This document shows positions 1-8,777 of a stretch of DNA of 64,000 nucleotides, piece after piece. This DNA comes from Phocaeicola coprophilus. GTDB lineage: Bacteria > Bacteroidota > Bacteroidia > Bacteroidales > Bacteroidaceae. The stretch is from positions 1 through 64,000 of the forward strand of contig JACJJM010000007.1 in NCBI GenBank assembly GCA_016900015.1. The letters run 5' to 3'. The notes below the pieces were generated by a model, which searched no databases, was not told where the DNA came from, and was given only the letters and a program-made list of their open reading frames with translations. Every line of letters starts with the position of its first letter. The first letter of the stretch is position 1. A program made the translations under genes and the position numbers.

Positions 1-19
1 AGATGTGTATAAGAGACAG
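1..19 (+). other. Tn5/Nextera mosaic-end adapter remnant
   Basis: The first 19 bases, agatgtgtataagagacag, are identical to the transferred-strand mosaic end used in Tn5 tagmentation libraries. This is an untrimmed sequencing adapter at a contig edge and not genomic sequence. Genome sequence begins at base 20 at the earliest. Confidence 0.95.
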
Positions 20-77
20 GGGTATAGACTCGGTGGTCGGGCGGCCTCCTTTCCGTCCCCGGGCCGAGTCTATACCC
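20..77. repeat. Perfect 14-bp inverted repeat around a CCTCCTTTCCG motif
   Basis: GGGTATAGACTCGG at 20-33 is matched by its exact reverse complement at 64-77, leaving a 30-base loop that holds CCTCCTTTCCG. The same loop motif recurs in three other intergenic regions (18.0, 27.8 and 59.1 kb), and at 18.0 kb it is again enclosed by an inverted repeat. It abuts the adapter, so a fold-back artefact of the read end cannot be excluded. Confidence 0.6.
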
Positions 78-184
78 AGGTCGGACGCCCTTAACTCCGC
101 TCAAAGAGCATACGAAAGCCGAAACACGACAGGACTTGGAAGGACTTGGACAACTTTCTTGTAGAAATTCAAAACAGCTTCTTA

Positions 185-214
185 TTGCCACCTCACGGAT
201 TTTGCCTACTTTTG
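185..214 (+). promoter_or_regulatory. Bacteroidetes-type promoter for purL
   Basis: TTG at 185-187, a 19-base spacer and TACTTTTG at 207-214 match the Bacteroidetes consensus (TTG/TTTG, N19, TAnnTTTG). The predicted start point near 221 leaves a leader of about 50 bases before the purL ATG at 270. No riboswitch-like fold was recognised in the leader. Confidence 0.75.
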
Positions 215-269
215 CGGACATATAAAATGCAAAATTCCAAAGGACAATAAAAACCAATATATATCTATT

Positions 270-3200
270 ATGATTCTATTTTTCAGAACATCCACTAACT
301 CTGTGATTGCAACTGAAGCCAACCGCGAACTGAATGCTGACGACATCCGGAAACTGTGCTGGCTCTACGGTGACGCAACTCTTGAAAAAGAAGAGAACCT
401 GACGGGATATTTCATCGGCCCCCGCAAGGAAATGATTACTCCTTGGAGTACCAATGCCGTCGAAATCACCCAAAACATGGGCCTGACGGGCATTGCGCGA
501 ATCGAGGAATATTTCCCGGTCAAGGACGAACATGCCGACTACGACCCCATGTTGCAACGCCTGTATCACGGGCTGACGCAAAATGTCTTTACGACCAACA
601 TCAAGCCGCAGCCCATCGTGTATATCGACAACCTCGAAGAATACAACGAGAAAGAAGGACTGGCACTCTCACGCGAAGAGATGGACTACCTGCTGAAAGT
701 AGAAAAAGACCTGGGACGCAAGCTGACCGACTCGGAAGTGTTCGGCTTCGCCCAAATCAACTCCGAACACTGCCGCCACAAAATCTTCGGCGGTACATTC
801 ATCATCGACGGCAAAGAGATGGAGTCATCACTCTTCCAGATGATCAAGAAAACCACGGCCGAAAACCCCAATAAGATAATCTCTGCCTACAAGGACAATG
901 TGGCCTTCGCTGAAGGACCTGTCGTGGAACAATTCGCACCGGCTGACCACTCGACGTCCGACTACTTCGTCATCAAGGACATCAAGACAGTCATCTCCCT
1001 CAAGGCTGAGACTCACAACTTCCCCACGACCGTGGAACCATTCAACGGCGCTTCGACGGGAACAGGCGGCGAAATCCGCGACCGTATGGGCGGCGGCAAA
1101 GGTTCATGGCCGATAGCCGGCACGGCTGTCTACATGACCTCCTATCCACGCACCGAACCCGGACGTGCCTGGGAAAAAGAATTGCCCGAACGCAAATGGC
1201 TCTACCAGACACCGGAGCAAATCCTCATCAAAGCCTCAAACGGCGCTTCCGACTTCGGAAACAAATTCGGCCAACCGCTTATCTGCGGCTCGGTCCTGAC
1301 ATTTGAACACAAAGAAAAAGATGTGTTCTATGGCTATGACAAGGTCATCATGCTCGCCGGCGGCGTGGGCTACGGCACACAGCGCGACTGCCTGAAAGGC
1401 ACTCCCGAAGCAGGTGACAAAATCGTGGTCATGGGCGGTGACAACTACCGCATCGGCCTCGGTGGCGGGTCGGTGTCGTCCGTGGACACAGGCCGCTACT
1501 CCTCCGGCATCGAGCTGAACGCCGTGCAACGCGCCAATGCGGAAATGCAGAAACGCGCCTACAACGTCGTGCGTGCCTTGTGCGAAGAGGATACGAACCC
1601 CATCGTCTCCATACACGACCACGGTTCGGCCGGTCACGTGAACTGCCTGTCTGAGCTGGTGGAAGACTGCGGCGGACTCATCGACATGTCCAAGCTACCT
1701 ATCGGTGACCACACACTCTCGGCCAAAGAAATCATCGCCAACGAAAGCCAGGAACGCATGGGCCTGCTCATCGACGAAAAAGCCATCGAACACGTGAAAA
1801 AGATAGCCGACCGCGAACGCGCCCCGATGTACGAAGTGGGCGAGACGACGGGCGACCACCGCTTCGCCTTCCAGCAGGCTGACGGCGTGCGTCCCTTCGA
1901 CCTGGCAGTCGACCAGATGTTCGGTTCTTCACCGAAAACCTACATGGTGGACAACACCGTGGAACATCACTACGAGAATGTGACCTACGAACAAAGCAAA
2001 CTCCATGAATACCTGCGCAACGTGCTCCAGATGGAAGCCGTGGCCTGCAAAGACTGGTTGACCAACAAGGTGGACCGTTCCGTGACAGGCAAAGTTGCCC
2101 GCCAGCAATGTCAGGGAGAAATCCAGTTGCCACTGAGCGACTGTGGTGTCGTGGCCCTCGACTACCGCGGCGAAAAAGGCATCGCCACCTCGCTCGGGCA
2201 CGCTCCGCAAGCCGCTCTCGCCAACCCTGCAGCCGGTTCCGTGTTGGCTGTAGCTGAGGCCCTGACCAACATCGTGTGGGCACCGATGGCCGACGGCATG
2301 GACAGCATCTCGCTCTCGGCCAACTGGATGTGGCCTTGCCGCTCACAAGAAGGCGAGGATGCACGCCTTTACACAGCCGTAAAGGCCCTGTCAGACTTCT
2401 GCTGCGACTTACACATCAACGTCCCGACCGGAAAAGACTCCCTCTCCATGACACAGAAGTATCCCAATGGAGAAAAAGTCATCAGCCCGGGCACAGTCAT
2501 CGTGTCAGCCGGCGGCGAAGTGTCCGACATCAAGAAAGTGGTCTCCCCCGTCCTGGTCAACAATCCGAAGACTACGCTCTACCACGTCGATTTCAGCTTT
2601 GACAAATTGAGCTTAGGTGGCTCGGCTTTCGCACAGTCGCTCTACAAAGTAGGTGACGACGTGCCGACGGTGACAAATCCCGAATACTTCCGTGATGCCT
2701 TCATGGCCATCCAAGAACTCGTGAACAAAGGCTTGATACTGGCCGGACACGACATCTCTGCAGGCGGTCTCATCACAACACTCCTCGAAATGTGCTTTGC
2801 CAATGTGGAAGGCGGACTCAAGATAAACCTGAACAAGATTAAAGAGAAAGACCTCGTGAAAATCCTCTTTGCCGAAAATCCGGGTGTAGTCATCCAGGTG
2901 AGCGACAAGCACAAGGACGAAGTGAAGAAGATATTGGAAGAGGCAGGCGTGGGCTACGTCAAACTCGGTTCGCCCACGGACGAACGCCACATCCTCGTCG
3001 AACACAACGACGCCACGTACCAGTTTGGCATCGACTACCTGCGCGACGTGTGGTATTACTCCTCCTACCTGCTCGACTGCAAGCAGAGCATGAACGGCTG
3101 CGCCAAGAAGCGTTTCGAGAACTACAAGCAGCAACCGCTTGAAATGGTCTTCAACAAAGACTTCACCGGCAAGTTCTCACAGTATGGCGTAGACCCGGAC

Positions 3201-3986
3201 CGCCGCACACCTACGGGCATCCACGCCGCCATCATCCGTGAAAAGGGAACGAACGGCGAACGCGAAATGGCCTACCTGCTCTATCTGGCAGGCTTCGACG
3301 TGAAAGACGTGACGATGACCGACCTCGTAAGCGGCCGCGAAACGCTGGAAGATGTCAACATGATTGTTTTCTGTGGCGGATTCTCCAACTCCGACGTACT
3401 CGGTTCAGCCAAGGGCTGGGCTGGAGCCTTCCTCTTCAACCCCAAAGCCAAAGAAGCACTTGACAAGTTCTACGCCCGCAAGGACACCCTTTCGCTCGGC
3501 GTCTGCAACGGTTGCCAGCTGATGATGGAACTGAACCTTATCAATCCGGAATTTGAAAAGCGCGGACACATGCTCCACAACGACTCACACAAGTTCGAGT
3601 CAGCCTTCGTCGGCCTGACCATCCCGACAAACCGCAGCGTGATGTTCGGTTCGCTGAGCGGATGCAAGCTGGGCATCTTCGTGGCCCATGGAGAAGGCAA
3701 GTTCTCACTGCCCTACGACGAAGACAAGTACAACGTGGTGGCTAAATACAGCTATGACGAATATCCAGGCAATCCGAACGGCTCCGACTATTCCGTCGCT
3801 GCACTGGCCAGCGCCGACGGACGCCACATCGCCATCATGCCCCACCTGGAACGTGCATTCTTCCCCTGGCAAAATGCCTACTACCCGGCAGAACGCATGC
3901 ATTCCGACCAAATCACTCCTTGGTTTGAAGCTTTCGTGAACGCCCGTCGTTGGGTGGAATCCCACAAAGGTGTTAATGGTTTATAA
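270..3986 (+). CDS. purL: Phosphoribosylformylglycinamidine synthase
   Basis: This is the large single-chain FGAM synthase of purine synthesis. It converts FGAR, glutamine and ATP to FGAM in the cytoplasm. At 1238 residues it has the full length of the large PurL type: N-terminal PurS-like part, linker, tandem AIRS-like synthetase halves (for example the NSEHCRHKIF segment near residue 165 and the glycine-rich GGGSVSS segment) and a C-terminal class I glutamine amidotransferase. The glutaminase nucleophile is in LGVCNGCQLM (Cys1079), with the paired His/Glu near the C-terminus (MPHLERAFFPW). The ATG at 270 is about 50 bases after a good promoter start point. It is monocistronic: a hairpin terminator follows at 4000. 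Nothing is missing. Confidence 0.97.
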   Translation: MILFFRTSTNSVIATEANRELNADDIRKLCWLYGDATLEKEENLTGYFIGPRKEMITPWSTNAVEITQNMGLTGIARIEEYFPVKDEHADYDPMLQRLYHGLTQNVFTTNIKPQPIVYIDNLEEYNEKEGLALSREEMDYLLKVEKDLGRKLTDSEVFGFAQINSEHCRHKIFGGTFIIDGKEMESSLFQMIKKTTAENPNKIISAYKDNVAFAEGPVVEQFAPADHSTSDYFVIKDIKTVISLKAETHNFPTTVEPFNGASTGTGGEIRDRMGGGKGSWPIAGTAVYMTSYPRTEPGRAWEKELPERKWLYQTPEQILIKASNGASDFGNKFGQPLICGSVLTFEHKEKDVFYGYDKVIMLAGGVGYGTQRDCLKGTPEAGDKIVVMGGDNYRIGLGGGSVSSVDTGRYSSGIELNAVQRANAEMQKRAYNVVRALCEEDTNPIVSIHDHGSAGHVNCLSELVEDCGGLIDMSKLPIGDHTLSAKEIIANESQERMGLLIDEKAIEHVKKIADRERAPMYEVGETTGDHRFAFQQADGVRPFDLAVDQMFGSSPKTYMVDNTVEHHYENVTYEQSKLHEYLRNVLQMEAVACKDWLTNKVDRSVTGKVARQQCQGEIQLPLSDCGVVALDYRGEKGIATSLGHAPQAALANPAAGSVLAVAEALTNIVWAPMADGMDSISLSANWMWPCRSQEGEDARLYTAVKALSDFCCDLHINVPTGKDSLSMTQKYPNGEKVISPGTVIVSAGGEVSDIKKVVSPVLVNNPKTTLYHVDFSFDKLSLGGSAFAQSLYKVGDDVPTVTNPEYFRDAFMAIQELVNKGLILAGHDISAGGLITTLLEMCFANVEGGLKINLNKIKEKDLVKILFAENPGVVIQVSDKHKDEVKKILEEAGVGYVKLGSPTDERHILVEHNDATYQFGIDYLRDVWYYSSYLLDCKQSMNGCAKKRFENYKQQPLEMVFNKDFTGKFSQYGVDPDRRTPTGIHAAIIREKGTNGEREMAYLLYLAGFDVKDVTMTDLVSGRETLEDVNMIVFCGGFSNSDVLGSAKGWAGAFLFNPKAKEALDKFYARKDTLSLGVCNGCQLMMELNLINPEFEKRGHMLHNDSHKFESAFVGLTIPTNRSVMFGSLSGCKLGIFVAHGEGKFSLPYDEDKYNVVAKYSYDEYPGNPNGSDYSVAALASADGRHIAIMPHLERAFFPWQNAYYPAERMHSDQITPWFEAFVNARRWVESHKGVNGL

Positions 3987-3999
3987 TTAGGTTTATGAC

Positions 4000-4027
4000 A
4001 AGGATGTGCCGCTACTGGCACATCCTT
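4000..4027 (+). terminator. Terminator after purL
   Basis: An 11-bp perfect stem (AAGGATGTGCC / GGCACATCCTT) with a 6-base loop starts 13 bases after the purL stop and is followed by a short T-rich run (tgtttct). Confidence 0.75.
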
Positions 4028-4109
4028 GTTTCTATCTATATCCCCATATAACCGGATGCACATGTAGGATTCGCAAACCAGCATCCGGCTCTGTCGCACC
4101 TTTTTTCTA

Positions 4110-4673
4110 ATGAATCTCCCTATGAACATCTATTTGCAATTCTTCCTACTCTTCTTCAAAATCGGCATGTTCACCATCGGCGGCGGGTATGCCATGATAC
4201 CACTCATTGAAGAAGATCTCATCCGCCGGCGTCGGTGGATAAGCCGTGAAGACTTTGTCGACCTCATGGCTGTGGCGCAATCGGCTCCCGGCATCTTTGC
4301 GGTCAACATTGCCATCTTCATCGGCTACAAGCTACGGGGCACCAAGGGGAGTTACGCATGCGCACTGGGCACCATCCTGCCGTCCTTCCTCATCATGTTG
4401 CTCATCGCCCTCTTTTTCCATAACTTCAAGGAATACCCTCTGGTGGAAAACATCTTCAAAGGCATCCGCCCGGGCGTCGTGGCACTGATTGCCGCCCCGA
4501 CATTCACCGTAGCCAAATCAAGCAAAATCAACCGTTACAACGTCTGGATTCCGGTCTTGGGAGCACTCCTGATATGGGCTTGGGGATTCTCGCCTATCTA
4601 TGTCATCGTCATTGCGGGCATCGGAGGCTTCCTCTGGGGACGCTATGAAAAATATAAAAACAAGCAAGCATGA
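4110..4673 (+). CDS. Chromate-type transporter, first half (short CHR family)
   Basis: A 187-residue membrane protein of the CHR (chromate ion transporter) family, in the short single-domain form that works as a pair. The signature near the start, FKIGMFTIGGGYAMIPLIEEDL, and the following AQSAPGIFAVNIAIFIGYKLRG segment are typical. It has about five or six hydrophobic segments and a basic C-terminal tail. An internal ATG at 4122 is an alternative start. Its stop overlaps the ATG of the next, homologous gene by four bases (ATGA), so the two halves are translationally coupled and probably form a heterodimer. Family members export chromate or related oxyanions; the true substrate here is not shown by sequence. 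Confidence 0.9.
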   Translation: MNLPMNIYLQFFLLFFKIGMFTIGGGYAMIPLIEEDLIRRRRWISREDFVDLMAVAQSAPGIFAVNIAIFIGYKLRGTKGSYACALGTILPSFLIMLLIALFFHNFKEYPLVENIFKGIRPGVVALIAAPTFTVAKSSKINRYNVWIPVLGALLIWAWGFSPIYVIVIAGIGGFLWGRYEKYKNKQA

Positions 4674-5248
4674 TATTCCTTCAACTCTTCTATACGTTCT
4701 TCAAAATCGGCCTGTTCGGCTTCGGCGGCGGGTATGCCATGTTGTCCATGATACAAGGCGAGGTTGTGACCCGCTACGGTTGGCTCACCAGCTCGGAGTT
4801 TACCGACATCGTGGCACTGAGCCAGATGACTCCCGGCCCCATCGGCATCAACTCAGCCACCTACGTCGGATATTCAGCCATCGTCCAAGCAGGTTATTCT
4901 CCGGCTCTCGGCGTACTGGGTAGCGCCATTGCCACGTTTGCCGTCTGCTTTCCATCGTTTGTCTTGATGCTCATCATCAGCAAATACTTCCTTAAGTTTC
5001 AGAAACATCCCACAGTTGAGTCTGTATTCCGCGGCTTGCGTCCAGCCGTGGTGGGACTGCTTGCAGCCTCAGCTCTCCTGCTGATGACTCCGGAGAACTT
5101 CAGCACCCCCGACACGTCGATGTTGCAGTTCGTATTGAGCATCACCCTCTTTGTCGGCACATTCGTCGCGTCCTACAAGTTCAAGGTGCATCCCATCCTG
5201 CTCATCGTCATCTGCGGGGCTATCGGAGGTGTGGTCTATTCGCTCTGA
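4670..5248 (+). CDS. Chromate-type transporter, second half (short CHR family)
   Basis: A 192-residue partner of the preceding gene, starting in its stop codon. It carries the same family signature (FKIGLFGFGGGYAMLSMIQGEVV) and the second conserved segment ALSQMTPGPIGINSATYVGY. The two proteins are recognisably paralogous, as expected for the split form of the long ChrA protein. Only two bases separate its stop from the stop of the convergent gene on the other strand, and no terminator hairpin is visible between them. Confidence 0.9.
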   Translation: MIFLQLFYTFFKIGLFGFGGGYAMLSMIQGEVVTRYGWLTSSEFTDIVALSQMTPGPIGINSATYVGYSAIVQAGYSPALGVLGSAIATFAVCFPSFVLMLIISKYFLKFQKHPTVESVFRGLRPAVVGLLAASALLLMTPENFSTPDTSMLQFVLSITLFVGTFVASYKFKVHPILLIVICGAIGGVVYSL

Positions 5249-5250
5249 AG

Positions 5251-6018
5251 TCAGGGCTTGAACAGGTCGGCAAAGGTGTCGGGCATCAGGCGCGTGGTCT
5301 CATCCATCAGGGAGAACGAACGGGCAAAACAGTCTACGCCCTCCTTCAACGAATCATACAAGTAGCCACACACGATGACTCCCACAAAACGTCCGCGCTT
5401 GTCAATCAACGGCAAGTGCATTTCCATGTGATGCGAATAGGGTAACATGACAACGTATACCTTGCCCGTCACTTCCGTGTCAAGCGTAAGCGGGCCGGAC
5501 TCTTTATGAAAATTGGGCCGGTTGATGGCATAGTGACGGTTTTCCCGTTTCGGGTCTGCCGGGTCAACGATGTGCAGGGAGTATATCAGCAACTCAGGAT
5601 GCCGTGCCAGGACCATCTGGTTGATTTTCTGGCAAAGCATATCACCGGGACGAAACCCCTCATCAAAGGGAGACATCAGTTCACCGTAGTCCGGCGTACA
5701 CTGGGACAAGATGCGCACATAGTTTGCCGCAGCCTCAGCCACACGGTCAGCAGGCACATCGCGACGGAACTTCAACTCGACGACTCCCATCATCGAATGG
5801 TCAAAGGCATATAAAGGTGACAACGTGCGATAGCAGCCGGCTTCTTCTGTAAGCACAAACTGCCTATTGACAAACACTTCACTCACGTCGGCGGCAGACT
5901 TCTCCCCCCCCAACCGACTGCGGTCCGTGCAACCCACAACGACCCATTCTCCTTCTTCAGGCATAGCAAGACGGATACCTCCGACACGCGAAATACATTC
6001 TTCATATGCCGCTTTCAA
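5251..6018 (-). CDS. C-terminal part of a frameshifted secreted protein (unknown function)
   Basis: A 255-residue reading frame whose only start at its 5' end is a TTG overlapping the TGA of the upstream frame. It has no signal peptide of its own. The residues continue naturally from the 99-residue upstream frame, so the two together look like one secreted protein of about 355 residues split by a frameshift. The C-terminal half (KVYVVMLPYSHHMEMHLPLIDKRGRFVGVIVCGYL) has the alternating strand pattern of a Cache/PAS-like ligand-binding fold; that is an inference from pattern only. I do not recognise a named family. Translational coupling of two real proteins through the TTGA overlap is the alternative. 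Confidence 0.6.
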   Translation of the reverse strand: MKAAYEECISRVGGIRLAMPEEGEWVVVGCTDRSRLGGEKSAADVSEVFVNRQFVLTEEAGCYRTLSPLYAFDHSMMGVVELKFRRDVPADRVAEAAANYVRILSQCTPDYGELMSPFDEGFRPGDMLCQKINQMVLARHPELLIYSLHIVDPADPKRENRHYAINRPNFHKESGPLTLDTEVTGKVYVVMLPYSHHMEMHLPLIDKRGRFVGVIVCGYLYDSLKEGVDCFARSFSLMDETTRLMPDTFADLFKP

Positions 6019-6314
6019 CCGGCACTGTCCACCACCGTATGAATGGCTGCTTCCACGAGGAAGACACCCCGGCGATAGTCCCCGTCCGGCTCACGGCCAT
6101 AGGCGGGGATGTCCATGCTGAGCGTGCGAAGATAGTCGACACTTTTCTGTGCGAAGGTGACACGCTGCCAGCGGCAGTCGGATGCATAAGCAGCATTGAC
6201 CTGAGCGGCCAACGTGCTGTCAGATGTCTGAGTGACGGACGGCCAGTGTAATTGCGCATGGGACGCCAGGGCAAACATCATCACAAGGAAGAGAATAAAC
6301 GGTTTCTTTGTCAT
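6015..6314 (-). CDS. N-terminal part of a frameshifted secreted protein
   Basis: A 99-residue frame with a clear signal peptide (MTKKPFILFLVMMFALASHA, cleavage after SHA) followed by about 80 residues ending at TGA at 6015-6017. The adjacent minus frame continues for 255 residues without a start better than TTG, so this is most likely the 5' part of one gene broken by a single-base change near 6015-6030. It lies directly downstream of a TonB-receptor remnant on the same strand, which suggests the whole patch is decaying. Confidence 0.6.
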   Translation of the reverse strand: MTKKPFILFLVMMFALASHAQLHWPSVTQTSDSTLAAQVNAAYASDCRWQRVTFAQKSVDYLRTLSMDIPAYGREPDGDYRRGVFLVEAAIHTVVDSAG

Positions 6315-6334
6315 AATCCAAATGGTCTAAGAAG

Positions 6335-6760
6335 TTAATTGATTACCTCGAAGAAGCCGGGACGGCTGATGGACATGTAGTAGGATGCGCGCAGGTTCTG
6401 CTTGTCGGTCAACCGATACGTCAGGTGCAGCGCGGAGAGCACATCGGTATAGCGGCTGTTGCCCGTCCGCCCCTCGAAGCTCTCATCCATCACCGTCTCA
6501 TAGCGTTGGCGGGTGTGCTCGATGCGAACGCCTCCCAATATCTCCAGCCTGGCTATCTCCAGCTTGGCCTGTGCATACTACGCCAGGATATCTTCGCGCG
6601 AGATGTAGGTGTTCGGGTTGGCGATGCAGCCCCGCCCTTCCGACGCGGGATGGAAGCTGAACACAGCATCATAGATGTCGGTGAACACCTGCGGCTCGTT
6701 GTCCAGCAGGTCGGCCGGAAAGATGTCCATCGGGATGTAGCGGTTCTTGTCGTTACATAA
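6335..6760 (-). pseudogene. TonB-dependent receptor barrel fragment
   Basis: Reading the minus strand from about 6760 gives roughly 140 residues of an outer-membrane beta-barrel of the TonB-receptor type (OMP_b-brl_3). The recognisable run is YAQAKLEIARLEILGGVRIE, then YTDVLSALHLTYRLTDKQNLRASYY and SRPGFFEV, which are characteristic strand motifs. An in-frame TAG interrupts it near 6575-6577, just before YAQAK. The plug, the first strands and everything after RPGFFEV are absent, so both ends are deleted. This is an internal fragment of a dead gene. Confidence 0.8.
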
Positions 6761-6862
6761 ACAAAGGAAAAGACGGCACACGATACATTTCCGACACGAT
6801 TTGTTTACACATTTGCTACAATTTTGAAGCTGATAAAAATCTATAAACAAGCGTATTCGCAC

Positions 6863-7242
6863 AGATAAAACCTAAAATTTCCACAACATTCAGCTCCTAT
6901 TTTTGCAAATTTTCCACAGCCCCGAAGCGACGGCGCATATTAAAATCATGTTACATCAATATGCTCCGGAGGACATCCTGCCCAAACGGAAAACGTCCCC
7001 GACATAGCTGGAAAAAACTCCTGAAGCAGCCGGAAAAAAGTCGAAAATAGATAGAGAATATTAAATCCAAACCTAAGTTTCTATATTCTTAGCTTAAGTA
7101 TATACATTCTTACGCTACGTATATATATACTTAGTCTAAGAATAAAATAAAAACAACCACCCCGAAACTTTTTCCCGACAACTCCGAAGATTCCTCCTCG
7201 CAATAATCGGGACTTTTCGCACCTAATTTCTAAACATATCCT
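6863..7242. other. Non-coding spacer, AT-rich, with one hairpin
   Basis: I see no credible gene here. The half nearest the next gene is AT-rich and contains the inverted repeat at 7085-7143 listed separately. Confidence 0.6.
7085..7143. repeat. 20-bp imperfect inverted repeat
   Basis: ATTCTTAGCTTAAGTATATA at 7085-7104 is answered by TATATACTTAGTCTAAGAAT at 7124-7143, its reverse complement with two mismatches, around a 19-base loop. It lies about 100 bases upstream of the promoter of the next gene. It may be a cruciform, a regulator site or a weak terminator; it lacks a G+C-rich stem. Confidence 0.55.
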
Positions 7243-7250
7243 TATCTTTG
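7243..7250 (+). promoter_or_regulatory. -7 element of the GH10-like gene
   Basis: TATCTTTG matches TAnnTTTG exactly and lies 30 bases before the ATG at 7281. A T-rich run at 7214-7218 is the only candidate for the upstream element and is not a good match. Confidence 0.55.
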
Positions 7251-7280
7251 CACCTACCATCAAACTCTATACACGAATTT

Positions 7281-8777
7281 ATGAAAATCAAGACACTACT
7301 TTCCCTCCTCCTATTTGTCTGCGCCGCAGCCATACTCCCGGCGCAAGACCTTCCGAAACGTGAGTTCCGGGGCGCATGGATTCAGGCCGTCAACGGACAG
7401 TTCAAAGGAATGCCGGCAGAAAAGATGAAGCAGACACTCACCAGCCAACTCGATGTGTTGCAAAAGGCCGGCATCAACGCCATCATCTTCCAAGTGCGCG
7501 TGGAGGGCGACGCACTCTATGCTTCGAAATACGAACCGTGGAGCCGCTACCTGACAGGCGTGCAGGGACAGGCCCCCGCCCCGCAGTGGGACCCGTTGGC
7601 ATTCATGGTGGACGAATGCCACAAGCGCGGCATGGAGCTTCATGCTTGGATAAATCCCTACCGGGCCAAGACAAAAGGCACGACAGCACTGGCTGGCAAC
7701 CATCCGGCCAAGCTCTATCCGAACCGCTTCATCGAATATGACGGACAACTCTATTTCGACCCGGGCTATCCCGAAAACCGCGCCTACATCTGCAAAATTG
7801 TAAAAGACATCGTGGAACGCTATGACGTCGACGCCATCCACATGGACGACTACTTCTATCCCTACCCGGCGAAAGGCAAGGAGATACGCGACGACGTGAG
7901 CTTCGCCCAGTATGGCATCGGATATGCCAACCGCGCCGACTGGCGACGCAACAATGTCAACCAGCTCATCCAGGACCTGCACCGGACCATCCGCGAGACG
8001 AAGCCGTGGGTGAAGTTCGGCATCTCCCCCTTCGGCATCTACCGCAACCAGAAGAGCGACCCGAAGGGCAGCAAGACCAACGGATTGCAAAACTATGACG
8101 ACCTCTATGCCGACATCATCCTGTGGGTGGACAACGGCTGGGTGGACTACACCATCCCGCAAATCTATTGGGAAATCGGACATCCGGCGGCTGACTACCA
8201 AGAGCTGGTCGGATGGTGGGCACAACACGCCGGCAACCGTCCGCTATTCATCGGACAGGACGTGATGCGCACGGTGCAAAAGCCAGACTTGCAAAACCCC
8301 AACATACACCAACAAGCCCGCAAGATGCAGCTCCAACGCGCACAGCCGGCCATCGAAGGCAGTTGCCAATGGTATGCCGCAGCCGTAGTGGACAATGTGG
8401 GCAACTACCGGGAAGCGCTCAGCCGCCACTATCACCGCTATCCGGCCCTGCAACCGCTCTTCCCGTTCATGGACAAAAAAGCTCCTAAAAAGGTGCGCAA
8501 GCTGAAACCGGTGTGGATGGAGGACGGATACATCCTCTGCTGGACAGCACCCAAAGCCAGACACGAGATGGACCGCGCCATCCAGTATGTCGTCTATCGT
8601 TTTGCCAAAGGAGAAAAACGCAATCTGGACGACCCCTCTAAAATCGTCACCATCACACGTGACACCTTCTATAAGCTGCCCTACGAGGACGGAAAAACTA
8701 CTTATTACTATGTAGTGACGGCACTCGACCATCTGCAAAATGAGTCAAAGGCCGCGAAGAAGAAAGTGAAATTGTGA
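7281..8777 (+). CDS. Secreted GH10-like family hydrolase (GHL10/YngK type, DUF187)
   Basis: A 498-residue exported protein of the glycosyl-hydrolase-like family GHL10 (YngK/DUF187). It opens with a signal peptide (MKIKTLLSLLLFVCAAAILPAQ), then PKREFRGAWIQAVNGQF, the usual first strand of the family's TIM barrel, followed by FQVRVEGDALYASKYEPWSRYLTG, ELHAWINPYRA, DAIHMDDYFYPYP and GISPFGIYRN, all typical. A fibronectin-III-like tail is likely from about residue 410 (KVRKLKPVWMEDGYILCWTAP). An in-frame TTG at 7248 gives a longer version but would disrupt the signal peptide, so the ATG at 7281 is preferred. Family members act on bacterial glycans such as denuded peptidoglycan; the substrate here is unknown. 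The next gene overlaps its stop by four bases. Confidence 0.9.
   Translation: MKIKTLLSLLLFVCAAAILPAQDLPKREFRGAWIQAVNGQFKGMPAEKMKQTLTSQLDVLQKAGINAIIFQVRVEGDALYASKYEPWSRYLTGVQGQAPAPQWDPLAFMVDECHKRGMELHAWINPYRAKTKGTTALAGNHPAKLYPNRFIEYDGQLYFDPGYPENRAYICKIVKDIVERYDVDAIHMDDYFYPYPAKGKEIRDDVSFAQYGIGYANRADWRRNNVNQLIQDLHRTIRETKPWVKFGISPFGIYRNQKSDPKGSKTNGLQNYDDLYADIILWVDNGWVDYTIPQIYWEIGHPAADYQELVGWWAQHAGNRPLFIGQDVMRTVQKPDLQNPNIHQQARKMQLQRAQPAIEGSCQWYAAAVVDNVGNYREALSRHYHRYPALQPLFPFMDKKAPKKVRKLKPVWMEDGYILCWTAPKARHEMDRAIQYVVYRFAKGEKRNLDDPSKIVTITRDTFYKLPYEDGKTTYYYVVTALDHLQNESKAAKKKVKL

Noticed and set aside
4110-5248. One long chromate transporter broken by a stop
   Set aside because: Both halves have their own starts, repeat the same family signature and overlap by ATGA, which is the normal split form of the family.
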